The notes: generated by a model from the sequence alone, not told the origin. 64,000 bases of DNA from JAPPLB01 sp965206655 (GCA_965206655.1 CBDBKC010000037.1:953862-1017861), one strand, 5' to 3'; positions 1 through 8,344 are shown, counted from the stretch's first letter. Numbers and translations are program-made.

Positions 1-2
1 AC

Positions 3-1445
3 GAGATGATCGAGCGGCTCGACGACGCGCCCGCGGGCCCCGTCAAGCGGGCAGGTAGTTTGCTGGAGCCGAATTGGGCGGCCGCTGAATCCGCCGGGCG
101 CTTCATCCCGAACCCCGAGGCTGAACTGCTACCTTCCGGCCCGAAGGCGATAGGCGGCGAACCGCGATTGCTCCCGATCGCGACGCCTGTCGCGCTGGCC
201 GGCTTCTCGGAAAGGACCTTCGAAGTATTCGGCAAGCAACTGCGCAGCCTGGGACTCCGGCCCGCCCAAGGGGTGGGCGGACGCGGGACAAACGATGAGC
301 CTCCCTCGCCCCCCAAACCGGGGTCGATGATCGGTGTAGCGCTCATTCAAGGTGACATGGAGTTGAGCGCCGCCGGCACGGTCACACACATCGACGACAA
401 CCGCCTCTACGCCTTCGGGCACCGTTTCCTGTCAAGCGGCCCTACCGAGATGCCGCTCCTCGCGTCGTCGGTCATCACGATGGTCCCAAACCTCAATAAC
501 TCCTTCAAGATCGCGGCCTCGGGCGGTCCGCTGGGCGTCGTCACACAAGACCGGGCGAGCGGAATCTTCGGCGAGTTGGGACGCGCCGCTCAGTTGCTGC
601 CGCTTGAGATCGATCTCAAATCGAACGGTCGATCATGGCAATACAAGATGGAGTTGGTGAGAGATCGCACTCTCTCGCCTTTCCTGCTGCAGATGGCGCT
701 CTTTTCCGCGGTTGATACAACGGAAAGGCAGATCGGCGCATCCAGCTATCGCGTCAACGGGCGAGTCGATCTCGGAGACGCAATACCGCCGTTGCGGCTC
801 GACAATATGTATGCCGGTTCAAACGGAGTCGCATTGCAACTGGCGACCTTGACGAGCATTCCGCTAGCCTACCTGCTGAATCTCGATTTCAAGGATGTAG
901 AGCCGCGAGGAATCGATCTCAAGATCGAGGCCATCGATGAAGAGCAACGGCTCGACATCGATCGCGGTTGGGCCTCGAAAACAAGAGCCCGAGTCGGGGA
1001 AACCGTCGAATTAGCGGCCGCTTTGCGAGACGGCGCCGGCAACGAAACCGTGAAGAAGACCCCGTTTCAGATTCCGCCCGGAACGAAGCCTGGGGTCCTT
1101 GAGGTTACCTTCTCCGATGGCGGCTCTTTGAACATGCTCGACTGGCGGATCTTCGCCTCGCCGACCCGTGCGGAGGACCCGACCAAACTCGTCGAGGCCA
1201 TGAACCGCTTGCGGCGCAACGATCGTCTTTACGTTCGTGTGTGGCGGTCGTCACAGGCGTTCCTGCTCAACACCGAACGACTTCCCTCTCCTCCCGCGTC
1301 AGTGCTCGCTCTGCTGTCGTCACCGCGGGCGCAGGGCGGCGGCGTCACGGCTGACTGGCAGTCGACAATTGAGGAGTTTGAATTGGACGGCCTGGACAGT
1401 GTCATCCAGGGCAGTGTCAGCACGAGGATCACTGTCATCGAATGA
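3..1445 (+). CDS. SpoIVB/S55-type peptidase-like protein, 5'-truncated by window edge
   Basis: The frame is open to the first base, so the N-terminus lies outside the window. About 480 residues are present. A block with GTVTHIDDNRLYAFGHRF, then a Gly/Pro-rich stretch and GVVTQDRASGIFGELG (about residues 124-191 counted from the Met at base 6), matches the SpoIVB peptidase S55 domain as found in Acidobacteriota. The opening EMIERLDDAP resembles the segment just after the GMSGSP active-site region in those homologues, which would be upstream of base 1 and cannot be checked. The C-terminal ~250 residues look like beta-rich non-catalytic sequence. The stop overlaps the next start as ATGA, so it is translationally coupled to the propeller protein. 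Family call fairly sure; protease activity unproven. Confidence 0.75.
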   Translation, partial: EMIERLDDAPAGPVKRAGSLLEPNWAAAESAGRFIPNPEAELLPSGPKAIGGEPRLLPIATPVALAGFSERTFEVFGKQLRSLGLRPAQGVGGRGTNDEPPSPPKPGSMIGVALIQGDMELSAAGTVTHIDDNRLYAFGHRFLSSGPTEMPLLASSVITMVPNLNNSFKIAASGGPLGVVTQDRASGIFGELGRAAQLLPLEIDLKSNGRSWQYKMELVRDRTLSPFLLQMALFSAVDTTERQIGASSYRVNGRVDLGDAIPPLRLDNMYAGSNGVALQLATLTSIPLAYLLNLDFKDVEPRGIDLKIEAIDEEQRLDIDRGWASKTRARVGETVELAAALRDGAGNETVKKTPFQIPPGTKPGVLEVTFSDGGSLNMLDWRIFASPTRAEDPTKLVEAMNRLRRNDRLYVRVWRSSQAFLLNTERLPSPPASVLALLSSPRAQGGGVTADWQSTIEEFELDGLDSVIQGSVSTRITVIE

Positions 1446-3826
1446 GCCCCTTCTTTGATCGCTTTACTCGCCACGGGGAACGGAAGGCGGCTGGGCCAAT
1501 CGCGGCCTCCAAAAGCCATTCCGGCCGGCGGCTCACTGGGCCGGTCCGCAAGCTTTTCTGCGCGTTGCCGCTCTTCTTGCTGTTGTCGCCGGCCGGCTCT
1601 CTCGTAGCGGCGACGAGTCAAGTCTGGGAAACAACTGAATACGATCAGTTTGCGGCGGGTCGGCTGGAAAACCTCTCGCTGCGCCCCGCCGGTTCGCTCG
1701 TCATCGCGGGAGATATCGACACCGTCTACTCGTCGGACCAACCGCTCATTTGGAGTGTGGCCACGGCGCCCGATGGCTCGGTCTACCTCGGCACGGGCCA
1801 CCAGGGGAACATTTACCGCATCGGACCCAAAGGCAAAGCTCAGCTCTTCTGGAGTGCCCCAGAGATCGAAGTCTTCGCAATCGTCGTCGCTCCTGACGGC
1901 AGCGTTTTCGCGGGCACCTCACCGGACGGCAAAGTCTACCGAATCAAAGACAAGGGAGATCACGAAGTCTATTTCGACCCCGAAGAGACCTATATCTGGT
2001 CGCTCGCATTCGGCAACCAGAAGAGCATGCCGCCGGATCTATTCGTGGGAACGGGCGAAGAAGGCAAGGTCTACCACGTACCGGCCTCGGGCGAAGGAGA
2101 GGTGTACTACGAGAGCGGACAGCGACACGTGGTGAGCCTGGCGCTCGATACCGAGGGCCGCTTGCTGGCCGGCACCGACCCCAACGGCATTCTCTACCGC
2201 ATCGAGCGCAAGGGAAAGGCATTCGCCTTGTACGACTCCGACCTGCCCGAGATTCGTGATCTTCACGTGAGCGCGGATGGCGAGGTTTTTGCCGCCGCCG
2301 TCGGAGGCGGCTACGCGGCCTTAGCCGGGTCCTCAAGCTTCGGCACAACCGCCGGTCAGGCCCAGGCCACAACGACCATTACTGTTACCGCCTCGCCCGA
2401 TGGTGCGCCGAAGCTCGATCCGAAACCCGGCGCGAAGCAGAGCAGCCCAGCCTCAGCCCAGAGCGCGATCAGTATCTCCGATTCGCTGATCACCGTCAGC
2501 GGCCTCGAACGCGCTGCCGTCCTTCGCATCGGAACGAACCTTGAGGTCGAGAAGATCTGGAAGTCCGACAGCGAAAGCGTGCTCGCGATCAGCCTTCCGC
2601 GGGAGGGCCGAGCGGGCGTGTTCGTCGCAACCGACAAGGAAGGCCGTATTTATCACGTCGATGAACAGGGAAGAGTTGCCCTGGAGGCCCAAACGGATCG
2701 TGATCAGATTACGAAGCTCGTCACGACCAAAGGCGCTCGCTGGATCGCCACGGCCCACACCGGCGAGCTGCTCCGCTGGGGCAACCACCCTGCCGAAACC
2801 GGGTCATACACTTCGACCGCGCACGACGCGAAGACGACTGCTCGCTGGGGCCACCTTTCGTGGCGGGGCGCGCAAACCGCCGACAGCAGTATTGAGTTCC
2901 GAACTCGTAGCGGCAACTCCGCCAAACCTGACGCGAGTTGGAGCGACTGGTCCGAACCCATCGAGATGGAGGGCGGCCCCTGGCATGGCGGACCCATCAG
3001 CTCCCCGGCGGCCCGGTACATTCAATGGAAGGCCGTGCTGAACCGAACCGGCGGTCTGTCTCCCTCCCTCGATGGTATCCGGCTTACCTACCTTCCCCGG
3101 AATCGCGCGCCGAAGATCGACAGCATCAGTGTCTCGGCCGCTTCGGGTGAAGATACCAGCTCATCCATTGACAGCACGGCGGGCACAAGCTCGACTGATT
3201 CGTCCGCTGCCTACAGCATCACGGTTACGGACACGGGAACCACTGCATCGTCCGCTGACAGCACAAGCGGCACGAACGCCCTTGCGGCCAGTCCGCAAAG
3301 AAAATTGAAAATTTCATGGAGCGCCACCGACCCCGACGGAGACGACCTGCTCGCCGCCGTCAGCTTCCAAGGGGAAGGTGAATCCACCTGGAAGCAAATC
3401 GAAAAGAAACTCGACAAGAAATCTCTGACGATCGACAGTGACTCCCTGGCCGATGGGACCTACCGTTTTCGCATCGAAGTCACCGACGCCAAAGCGAATC
3501 CACCGGATGACGTTCGTTCGGCCTCACGAGTAAGCGAGCCTGTCGTAGTCGACCACACGCCGCCGGCGGTGCGCTTGCTGGGAGTAGACGAAGAGCGGGT
3601 GATTCGCTTCGAGGCGCGCGACGCGGCTTCCCTTCTGCGTCGGGCGGAATACTCGGTTGATGCGGGTTCGTGGGTGCCCGTTCTCGCTGACGACGGGATC
3701 GTCGACTCCATGGAGGAGACTTTCACGATTCGTCTTGCTGATATCGACGCCGCGGAACACTTGGTGACCCTGCGAGTCCGCGACCGCGCCGGGAACGCCG
3801 GACTGGGGAAAGCCGTGGTCCGCTAG
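1442..3826 (+). CDS. exported beta-propeller protein coupled to the S55-like gene
   Basis: 794 aa. A basic N-terminus and a hydrophobic stretch (about residues 37-57, LFCALPLFLLLSPAGSLVAA) look like a signal peptide, so it is probably periplasmic or outer-membrane associated. Residues ~95-300 hold repeated units of the type PDGSVYLGTGHQGNIYRI and PDGSVFAGTSPDGKVYRI, typical of NHL/WD-like propeller blades. A Ser/Thr-rich low-complexity stretch (about 560-620) separates this from a C-terminal beta-sandwich region (SWSATDPDGDDLLAAV; VDHTPPAVRLL; RVRDRAGNAG) resembling Ig/cadherin-like folds. ATGA overlap with the preceding gene implies one transcript and joint function. No enzymatic motif is seen; the role is unknown, possibly scaffold or ligand binding. 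Confidence 0.75.
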   Translation: MSPFFDRFTRHGERKAAGPIAASKSHSGRRLTGPVRKLFCALPLFLLLSPAGSLVAATSQVWETTEYDQFAAGRLENLSLRPAGSLVIAGDIDTVYSSDQPLIWSVATAPDGSVYLGTGHQGNIYRIGPKGKAQLFWSAPEIEVFAIVVAPDGSVFAGTSPDGKVYRIKDKGDHEVYFDPEETYIWSLAFGNQKSMPPDLFVGTGEEGKVYHVPASGEGEVYYESGQRHVVSLALDTEGRLLAGTDPNGILYRIERKGKAFALYDSDLPEIRDLHVSADGEVFAAAVGGGYAALAGSSSFGTTAGQAQATTTITVTASPDGAPKLDPKPGAKQSSPASAQSAISISDSLITVSGLERAAVLRIGTNLEVEKIWKSDSESVLAISLPREGRAGVFVATDKEGRIYHVDEQGRVALEAQTDRDQITKLVTTKGARWIATAHTGELLRWGNHPAETGSYTSTAHDAKTTARWGHLSWRGAQTADSSIEFRTRSGNSAKPDASWSDWSEPIEMEGGPWHGGPISSPAARYIQWKAVLNRTGGLSPSLDGIRLTYLPRNRAPKIDSISVSAASGEDTSSSIDSTAGTSSTDSSAAYSITVTDTGTTASSADSTSGTNALAASPQRKLKISWSATDPDGDDLLAAVSFQGEGESTWKQIEKKLDKKSLTIDSDSLADGTYRFRIEVTDAKANPPDDVRSASRVSEPVVVDHTPPAVRLLGVDEERVIRFEARDAASLLRRAEYSVDAGSWVPVLADDGIVDSMEETFTIRLADIDAAEHLVTLRVRDRAGNAGLGKAVVR

Positions 3827-3850
3827 CGTCGTCGCGCAAGAAGGCGGGTC

Positions 3851-4276
3851 TTACTCCACTTCACAAACGCCGTCTTCGCACTTTTTTGCGAAACGGTAAC
3901 GGTTGCGGGCGATCCAGCCATAGCAAGCGCGGAAGATGGCGTTGAGCCCGGGAACGCGGTAGAGCCACGCCACATTCTTCCATCCGTCGAGCTGTCGCGC
4001 GATATTGTAGATGGCGTCGGCGCCAACGCTGATCGAGCCATCGGTATCGATCAGTCGCATGCCGCTGTTGAAATCACCTTCGGTGAGACGCGGAAAGCGA
4101 TCTTCGAGTCCGTCGGCCTGGCGCGGCTGGTATTCAAAGGCCTTGCCGCGATCGCGGCGTTGCATACGGTCCACGTGTTTGAGGCAGAAGGGGCATTCCC
4201 CGTCGTAGACGACGACCGGGCGGTCGAGCCTATTTTCATCTGCATGGAGTAGCGCTGCGGTGGCCATTGCTTTCAT
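3851..4276 (-). CDS. DCC-family thiol-disulfide oxidoreductase-like protein (DUF393)
   Basis: 141 aa from the chosen ATG. The motif VVYDGECPFCLKHVDRM near the N-terminus gives the CxxC of the DCC/YuxK family (DUF393), a small thioredoxin-like group whose substrates are poorly known. A second Cys pair near the C-terminus (KKCEDGVCEVE) is an addition seen in some members. The frame stays open 72 bases further upstream, but those residues (LSLWCYRKSAVQ) do not look like family sequence and reach to the insertion sequence, so the internal ATG at 4276 is preferred; no clear ribosome site is visible. The IS starts only 70 bases upstream and has probably separated the gene from its native promoter. 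Confidence 0.75.
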   Translation of the reverse strand: MKAMATAALLHADENRLDRPVVVYDGECPFCLKHVDRMQRRDRGKAFEYQPRQADGLEDRFPRLTEGDFNSGMRLIDTDGSISVGADAIYNIARQLDGWKNVAWLYRVPGLNAIFRACYGWIARNRYRFAKKCEDGVCEVE

Positions 4277-4336
4277 TCTAGACGACTTTGTCTGAACCGC
4301 GCTCTTCCTATAACACCACAGAGAAAGCAGCGCTGT

Positions 4337-4345
4337 CTCTGAACC
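4337..4345. repeat. 9-bp target duplication, left copy, IS copy 1
   Basis: CTCTGAACC directly abuts the left IS end and is repeated at 5666-5674 abutting the right end. A 9-bp duplication fits IS4-family insertion and shows that this copy arrived by its own transposition event. Confidence 0.9.
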
Positions 4346-5665
4346 CACTACTGTCCGGTTAGAAGTCGAATAGAATCAGCTGGTTGGGGTGATCGAGTAA
4401 GTTTTCATGGGAGTCTGATGGCTGCAAGGCCTGTAAAATGGGCGTTTTCTCAAATAGGGTAACGCTGAGAATCTGTAGGATTTGGTAGAGACTCGCCTCC
4501 AGGCCCAACCTCTTCCGCACGATCGCCACCAGCACGTACACCGAGACGGCGATCCAAATCTGGGTCTTCACGGCGTTCTCGCTGGCGCCGTAGAACTTCT
4601 TGATCCGCAAGTGCTGCTTGACCCACTTGAAGAACAGCTCCACCTGCCAGCGCGAACGGTAGATCTCGGCGATGGTCAGTGCCGGGAGCGCGAAGTTGTT
4701 GGTCAGGAACTTCAGCCGCTTGTTCGTCGCGGCGTCGACGTAGCTGACGCGCCTCAACGGGTCCGGATAGACTTTGGCCGATTCGATGGCAGTCAGTATG
4801 ACGGTCTGATCCGAGCGCACGCCCGTAGATTTGTCGACGGGATGCGAGTAGCGCCGTTGGAGCAAGATGTTCTTCTTGGTTCGCACGACGAAGAACGACG
4901 AGCAGAGGGTGAACACGAAGAGGCGTTCGAAATCCACGTAGGCCCGATCCATAACGTAGAAGGCGCCGGGCTCGGGTAGGAACTCGTCGAGGATGTTGAC
5001 GTCGTGCGTTTTGCCGTCGGTAATGCGGATAAACGTGGGGATGTTACCGTGCAGGTCCAACAGCGTGTGCATCTTCACGGCGGCCTTGCGCCGGCGGAAC
5101 TTGGCCCACGGGAACAGCGAGAGGCACAGGTCGATGGTGGTCGAGTCCAGAGCGTAGAGACTTTGATTGAGATCCACGCCGATCGGATCGCGGGCATACA
5201 AGGGCCGCGCGATGCGAATCAAGGCCTGAGCGAAATCGGCATAGATCCGCCAGTCGCGCGACTCGTTAGCGTCGGCCAGTGTCGAGCGCGCGACGTTGCC
5301 GCGGAATCCCATGTGGTAGAGCTTGCCGCCAAGCGAACGCAGGCACGCTTCGATATCGCGGAGGCTTTCGCGGTAGGTCAACTGGGCGAAGGACATCGAG
5401 AGGAACTGATCCCAGCAGGAGAAGCTGCGCGAGCCCCGCTCGCCATCGTAGCGGGCCACACAGCGCCGGAACTCGCGATCCGGAAGAAAGCTGATCAACT
5501 GCGCGAATACGGTGCGGCCCAGATTCATGAGCCATTGTCGGCTCAGGACGGATGACGCTCAAACGGCGCACCGCCGCTCAAATCGCGGCAAGAAAAAACA
5601 ACACCTAACCCACTTTTCTACAACCAGTTGCAGGCCGCCCACCGCTTATCAGCCGGACAGTAGTG
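4346..5665 (-). mobile_element. IS4-family insertion sequence, copy 1 (1320 bp)
   Basis: Complete element with perfect 13-bp terminal inverted repeats (CACTACTGTCCGG at the left, CCGGACAGTAGTG at the right) and a 9-bp direct target repeat. It holds a single full-length DDE transposase on the minus strand. A second copy of the same length lies at 6315-7634 in opposite orientation. The only sequence difference I found by reading is one G/C change in the transposase (Glu27 here, Asp in copy 2's equivalent position), so the two copies separated recently. Confidence 0.95.
4359..5528 (-). CDS. IS4-family DDE transposase (copy 1)
   Basis: 389 aa, full length. The catalytic triad is readable: first Asp in LYALDSTTIDL (~128), second Asp in FYVMDRAYVDF (~195), and Glu in the IS4 signature YRSRWQVELFFKWVKQHL (~290-308), which fits the Y-(2)-R-(3)-E-(6)-K pattern. 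The N-terminal domain carries conserved F-C-WDQFLSMSFAQLTYRESLRDIE, common in the ISPepr1-like branch (DUF4372-type N-terminus). The stop codon lies directly inside the terminal repeat. It is likely active, because it is uninterrupted and has a near-identical sister copy. Antisense frames inside it are shadows. Confidence 0.95.
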   Translation of the reverse strand: MNLGRTVFAQLISFLPDREFRRCVARYDGERGSRSFSCWDQFLSMSFAQLTYRESLRDIEACLRSLGGKLYHMGFRGNVARSTLADANESRDWRIYADFAQALIRIARPLYARDPIGVDLNQSLYALDSTTIDLCLSLFPWAKFRRRKAAVKMHTLLDLHGNIPTFIRITDGKTHDVNILDEFLPEPGAFYVMDRAYVDFERLFVFTLCSSFFVVRTKKNILLQRRYSHPVDKSTGVRSDQTVILTAIESAKVYPDPLRRVSYVDAATNKRLKFLTNNFALPALTIAEIYRSRWQVELFFKWVKQHLRIKKFYGASENAVKTQIWIAVSVYVLVAIVRKRLGLEASLYQILQILSVTLFEKTPILQALQPSDSHENLLDHPNQLILFDF

Positions 5666-5674
5666 CTCTGAACC
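5666..5674. repeat. 9-bp target duplication, right copy, IS copy 1
   Basis: CTCTGAACC, identical to 4337-4345, directly after the right terminal repeat of IS copy 1. Confidence 0.9.
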
Positions 5675-5754
5675 AAAGAGCCATCACGCGTCCTTACGGT
5701 GATTTATTCGGAATTATCCCTTTGACAAACCCATGAACGCAACCGAGTACTATC

Positions 5755-6036
5755 ATGAGCGCCATGAACGTTTCAGTTTCCGCCGTATCTGTTCTCCGGC
5801 AGATGTACGACTACGGGTTGTGGTTATGGGGTAATCCGGCACGCAGCGTGCCATTCTGTGTGGTGAAAATGGGGCTGAGGCAACCAAACGCTCGCCCCAG
5901 AAAGGGCGATCTCCCCAGTAGAGACGACTGTGTCGCTTTGTGTGATGCTGGACTTATGGAGGTTGTCCGGCCCGCTGAAAAGCAAGCATTCTTCCGCCTC
6001 TCCGAATCAGGCATCACCCTCGCCGAGATGCTATAA
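5755..6036 (+). CDS. small hypothetical protein between the two IS copies
   Basis: 93 aa (90 if the second ATG at 5764 is used). It is not recognised. The tail GLMEVVRPAEKQAFFRLSES resembles the wing of a winged-helix fold and the middle (RPRKGDLPSRDDCVALCDAG) could hold a helix-turn-helix, but this is weak. The only upstream promoter-like sequence is TTGACA at 5722 with TACTAT 20 bases on, which is too widely spaced to trust. The gene sits in the 649-bp segment trapped between two inverted IS copies and ends 55 bases before the stop of the convergent PIN gene fragment. It may be real or a chance frame. Confidence 0.35.
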   Translation: MSAMNVSVSAVSVLRQMYDYGLWLWGNPARSVPFCVVKMGLRQPNARPRKGDLPSRDDCVALCDAGLMEVVRPAEKQAFFRLSESGITLAEML

Positions 6037-6090
6037 CGGCTCGGTCCTCGCGCCTTTGCTCGCTTAGTCTTCGCCGTCTTCCGCTTCGGC

Positions 6091-6314
6091 TTATTCTTCG
6101 GGGGCATCGGGACCTTCAGAAGATCCGTCACTGCCTCCGGGAAGGTCAGCGGACTTAGACTCAGTCCCATCGCTTTTTTCTTCATCGCTGTCATCAAACT
6201 CAAGGTTACCTTGAGGATTGTCAGGCGGTAGCGGTAGCTCGGCTATATGGATCGCAGCCAGACCCACGGCCGCCGCATGCTTCATAACGTCGGCGTCAGT
6301 TGTATAGATAACCT
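6091..6314 (-). pseudogene. PIN-domain nuclease, C-terminal fragment cut off by IS copy 2
   Basis: This is the 3' part of the gene whose 5' part is at 7635-8070. Read from the target duplication it gives VIYTTDADVMKHAAAVGL, the last conserved strand of a PIN domain with its final acidic residue, then a proline-rich and strongly acidic tail (DDSDEEKSDGTESKS) to a TAA at 6091. Removing the IS plus one 9-bp repeat joins it in frame to CNAKV of the 5' part with no residue lost. The fragment has no start of its own, so it is probably untranslated now. Confidence 0.85.
6306..6314. repeat. 9-bp target duplication, left copy, IS copy 2
   Basis: AGATAACCT abuts the left end of IS copy 2 and recurs at 7635-7643. 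It differs from the duplication of copy 1, so the two insertions were independent. Confidence 0.9.
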
Positions 6315-7634
6315 CACTACTGTCCGGCTGATAAGCGGTGGGCGGCCTGCAACTGGTTGTAGAAAAGTGGGTTAGGTGTTGTTTTTTCTTGCCGCGATTT
6401 GAGCGGCGGTGCGCCGTTTGAGCGTCATCCGTCCTGAGCCGACAATGGCTCATGAATCTGGGCCGCACCGTATTCGCGCAGTTGATCAGCTTTCTTCCGG
6501 ATCGCGAGTTCCGGCGCTGTGTGGCCCGCTACGATGGCGACCGGGGCTCGCGCAGCTTCTCCTGCTGGGATCAGTTCCTCTCGATGTCCTTCGCCCAGTT
6601 GACCTACCGCGAAAGCCTCCGCGATATCGAAGCGTGCCTGCGTTCGCTTGGCGGCAAGCTCTACCACATGGGATTCCGCGGCAACGTCGCGCGCTCGACA
6701 CTGGCCGACGCTAACGAGTCGCGCGACTGGCGGATCTATGCCGATTTCGCTCAGGCCTTGATTCGCATCGCGCGGCCCTTGTATGCCCGCGATCCGATCG
6801 GCGTGGATCTCAATCAAAGTCTCTACGCTCTGGACTCGACCACCATCGACCTGTGCCTCTCGCTGTTCCCGTGGGCCAAGTTCCGCCGGCGCAAGGCCGC
6901 CGTGAAGATGCACACGCTGTTGGACCTGCACGGTAACATCCCCACGTTTATCCGCATTACCGACGGCAAAACGCACGACGTCAACATCCTCGACGAGTTC
7001 CTACCCGAGCCCGGCGCCTTCTACGTTATGGATCGGGCCTACGTGGATTTCGAACGCCTCTTCGTGTTCACCCTCTGCTCGTCGTTCTTCGTCGTGCGAA
7101 CCAAGAAGAACATCTTGCTCCAACGGCGCTACTCGCATCCCGTCGACAAATCTACGGGCGTGCGCTCGGATCAGACCGTCATACTGACTGCCATCGAATC
7201 GGCCAAAGTCTATCCGGACCCGTTGAGGCGCGTCAGCTACGTCGACGCCGCGACGAACAAGCGGCTGAAGTTCCTGACCAACAACTTCGCGCTCCCGGCA
7301 CTGACCATCGCCGAGATCTACCGTTCGCGCTGGCAGGTGGAGCTGTTCTTCAAGTGGGTCAAGCAGCACTTGCGGATCAAGAAGTTCTACGGCGCCAGCG
7401 AGAACGCCGTGAAGACCCAGATTTGGATCGCCGTCTCGGTGTACGTGCTGGTGGCGATCGTGCGGAAGAGGTTGGGCCTGGAGGCGAGTCTCTACCAAAT
7501 CCTACAGATTCTCAGCGTTACCCTATTTGAGAAAACGCCCATTTTACAGGCCTTGCAGCCATCAGACTCCCATGAAAACTTACTCGATCACCCCAACCAG
7601 CTGATTCTATTCGACTTCTAACCGGACAGTAGTG
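6315..7634 (+). mobile_element. IS4-family insertion sequence, copy 2 (1320 bp)
   Basis: Same 1320-bp element as at 4346-5665 but in opposite orientation, with the same perfect 13-bp ends and its own 9-bp target repeat AGATAACCT. It is inserted inside a PIN-domain gene of the minus strand, between the codons for Val-Ile and Tyr of the last beta-strand. The inverted pair could recombine and flip the 649 bp between them. Confidence 0.95.
6452..7621 (+). CDS. IS4-family DDE transposase (copy 2)
   Basis: 389 aa, identical to the copy at 4359-5528 except for Asp instead of Glu in RYDGDRGSRSF. All catalytic motifs are intact (ALDSTTIDL, VMDRAYVDF, YRSRWQVELFFKWVKQ), so it should be functional. Transcription runs against the interrupted PIN gene, and the stop lies in the right terminal repeat. 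Confidence 0.95.
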   Translation: MNLGRTVFAQLISFLPDREFRRCVARYDGDRGSRSFSCWDQFLSMSFAQLTYRESLRDIEACLRSLGGKLYHMGFRGNVARSTLADANESRDWRIYADFAQALIRIARPLYARDPIGVDLNQSLYALDSTTIDLCLSLFPWAKFRRRKAAVKMHTLLDLHGNIPTFIRITDGKTHDVNILDEFLPEPGAFYVMDRAYVDFERLFVFTLCSSFFVVRTKKNILLQRRYSHPVDKSTGVRSDQTVILTAIESAKVYPDPLRRVSYVDAATNKRLKFLTNNFALPALTIAEIYRSRWQVELFFKWVKQHLRIKKFYGASENAVKTQIWIAVSVYVLVAIVRKRLGLEASLYQILQILSVTLFEKTPILQALQPSDSHENLLDHPNQLILFDF

Positions 7635-7643
7635 AGATAACCT
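7635..7643. repeat. 9-bp target duplication, right copy, IS copy 2
   Basis: AGATAACCT, identical to 6306-6314, directly after the right end of IS copy 2. Confidence 0.9.
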
Positions 7644-8070
7644 TAGCGTTGCAGGTCTTGGCGACTGCAACAATCTGGCGGTCCACCTTGACGATCTGAC
7701 GGGTGTTCTCGTGAGCAGCCTCACGACTGGCGACAGCCTGTTGCTGCATGATAGCTGCCTCAATAGCGGCTCGCTGAGAGAAAGGCTCTACTTGAATGCT
7801 AGCATCAGAGTCGAATTGATCGATGAACTCGTCTAGCGCTTCTCCGGCCCCAACCAGGAATTCAGCTAAAGAGGGGGTCGGAATGACGATCTTGTTGTTG
7901 TTCTTGACCAGCGTATCTCTCAAGAACTCTATGCGTTCTACGGGCCTGTCGATCTCCTCTTTGGTTTCAGGGTTTACTGGAGCGCTAGCGCCTTCTTGTA
8001 AGAGTAGAATGAGCATTCCAGCGTCAAACGCTACTTTGTCGCCGGCGGCCATAGTAATCGCCCTATTCAA
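7635..8070 (-). pseudogene. PIN-domain nuclease (VapC-like), 5' part, interrupted by IS copy 2
   Basis: The first ~145 residues of a PIN-domain protein. Three of the four expected acidic residues are here: Asp in VAFDAGMLILLL, Glu in IPTPSLAEFL and Asp in VKVDRQIVAVAK; the fourth is in the fragment at 6091-6314. The start is TTG at 8070, overlapping the TGA of the preceding frame, or the ATG at 8052. In the present state the frame reads five codons into the IS and stops, losing the last strand and the acidic tail. The middle (about 45-110) is longer than in classic VapC toxins. The uninterrupted ancestor was about 220 aa and translationally coupled to the 244-aa partner upstream. It is known only as a VapC-family relative; the target is unknown. 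Confidence 0.85.
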
Positions 8071-8213
8071 TCCCTAACAAGGTCCGCTAATGGGTCATCG
8101 CTCTTGGCCCAATCGCTGCGAGCGCCCCAGTGGATCTGCCTTATCGCTCGGCGTTCGAGCGTCTTCTGAGGCCCGTCGGATTCCAGTAACACGAAGTCGT
8201 GAATTCTAAAGCT
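7940..8213. repeat. tandem duplication, copy 1 (274 bp)
   Basis: Begins ACGGGCCTGTCGATC and ends GAATTCTAAAGCT; the same boundaries recur directly after it at 8214-8475. The unit spans the end of the 244-aa partner gene and the start of the PIN gene. This copy differs from copy 2 by two extra 6-bp blocks, each two codons long, in the partner-gene part; otherwise the two look identical by eye. Confidence 0.9.
8071..8213 (-). pseudogene. duplicated tail of the PIN partner gene
   Basis: On the minus strand this codes for SFRIHDFVLLESDG and on to DWAKSDDPLADLVRD plus stop, the last ~45 codons of the partner gene, with no start. It has the two extra two-codon insertions (LERRAIRQ versus LERLRQ, QIHWGARS versus QIHARS). 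It keeps the TGA/TTG overlap with the following PIN start, so local coupling signals in front of the PIN gene are preserved. Confidence 0.8.
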
Positions 8214-8344
8214 ACGGGCCTGTCGATCTCCTCTTTGGTTTCAGGGTTTACTGGAGCGCTAGCGCCTTCTTGTAAGAGTAGAATGAGCATTCCAGCGTCA
8301 AACGCTACTTTGTCGCCGGCGGCCATAGTAATCGCCCTATTCAA
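8141..8344 (-). pseudogene. truncated duplicate of the PIN gene N-terminus
   Basis: The first 44 codons match the PIN gene start (MAAGDKVAFDAGMLILLL to EEIDRPV). The frame then runs across the duplication join into unrelated sequence (ALEFTTSCYW) and stops. It directly follows, and overlaps, the stop of the intact partner gene, so ribosomes finishing the partner gene would now first enter this 67-codon dead end. It retains only the first PIN acidic residue and cannot be a nuclease. Confidence 0.85.

Noticed and set aside
2704..3308. Short frames within the propeller gene
   Set aside because: They overlap a well-supported gene and have shadow composition.
4482..5571. Several long minus- and plus-strand frames inside the IS4 element, present in both copies
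   Set aside because: They are antisense or out-of-frame shadows of the transposase; being identical in both copies reflects the IS, not independent conservation.
4346..7634. Composite transposon made of the two IS copies
   Set aside because: Each IS has its own 9-bp target repeat, which shows two separate insertions; the outermost flanks do not share a duplication.
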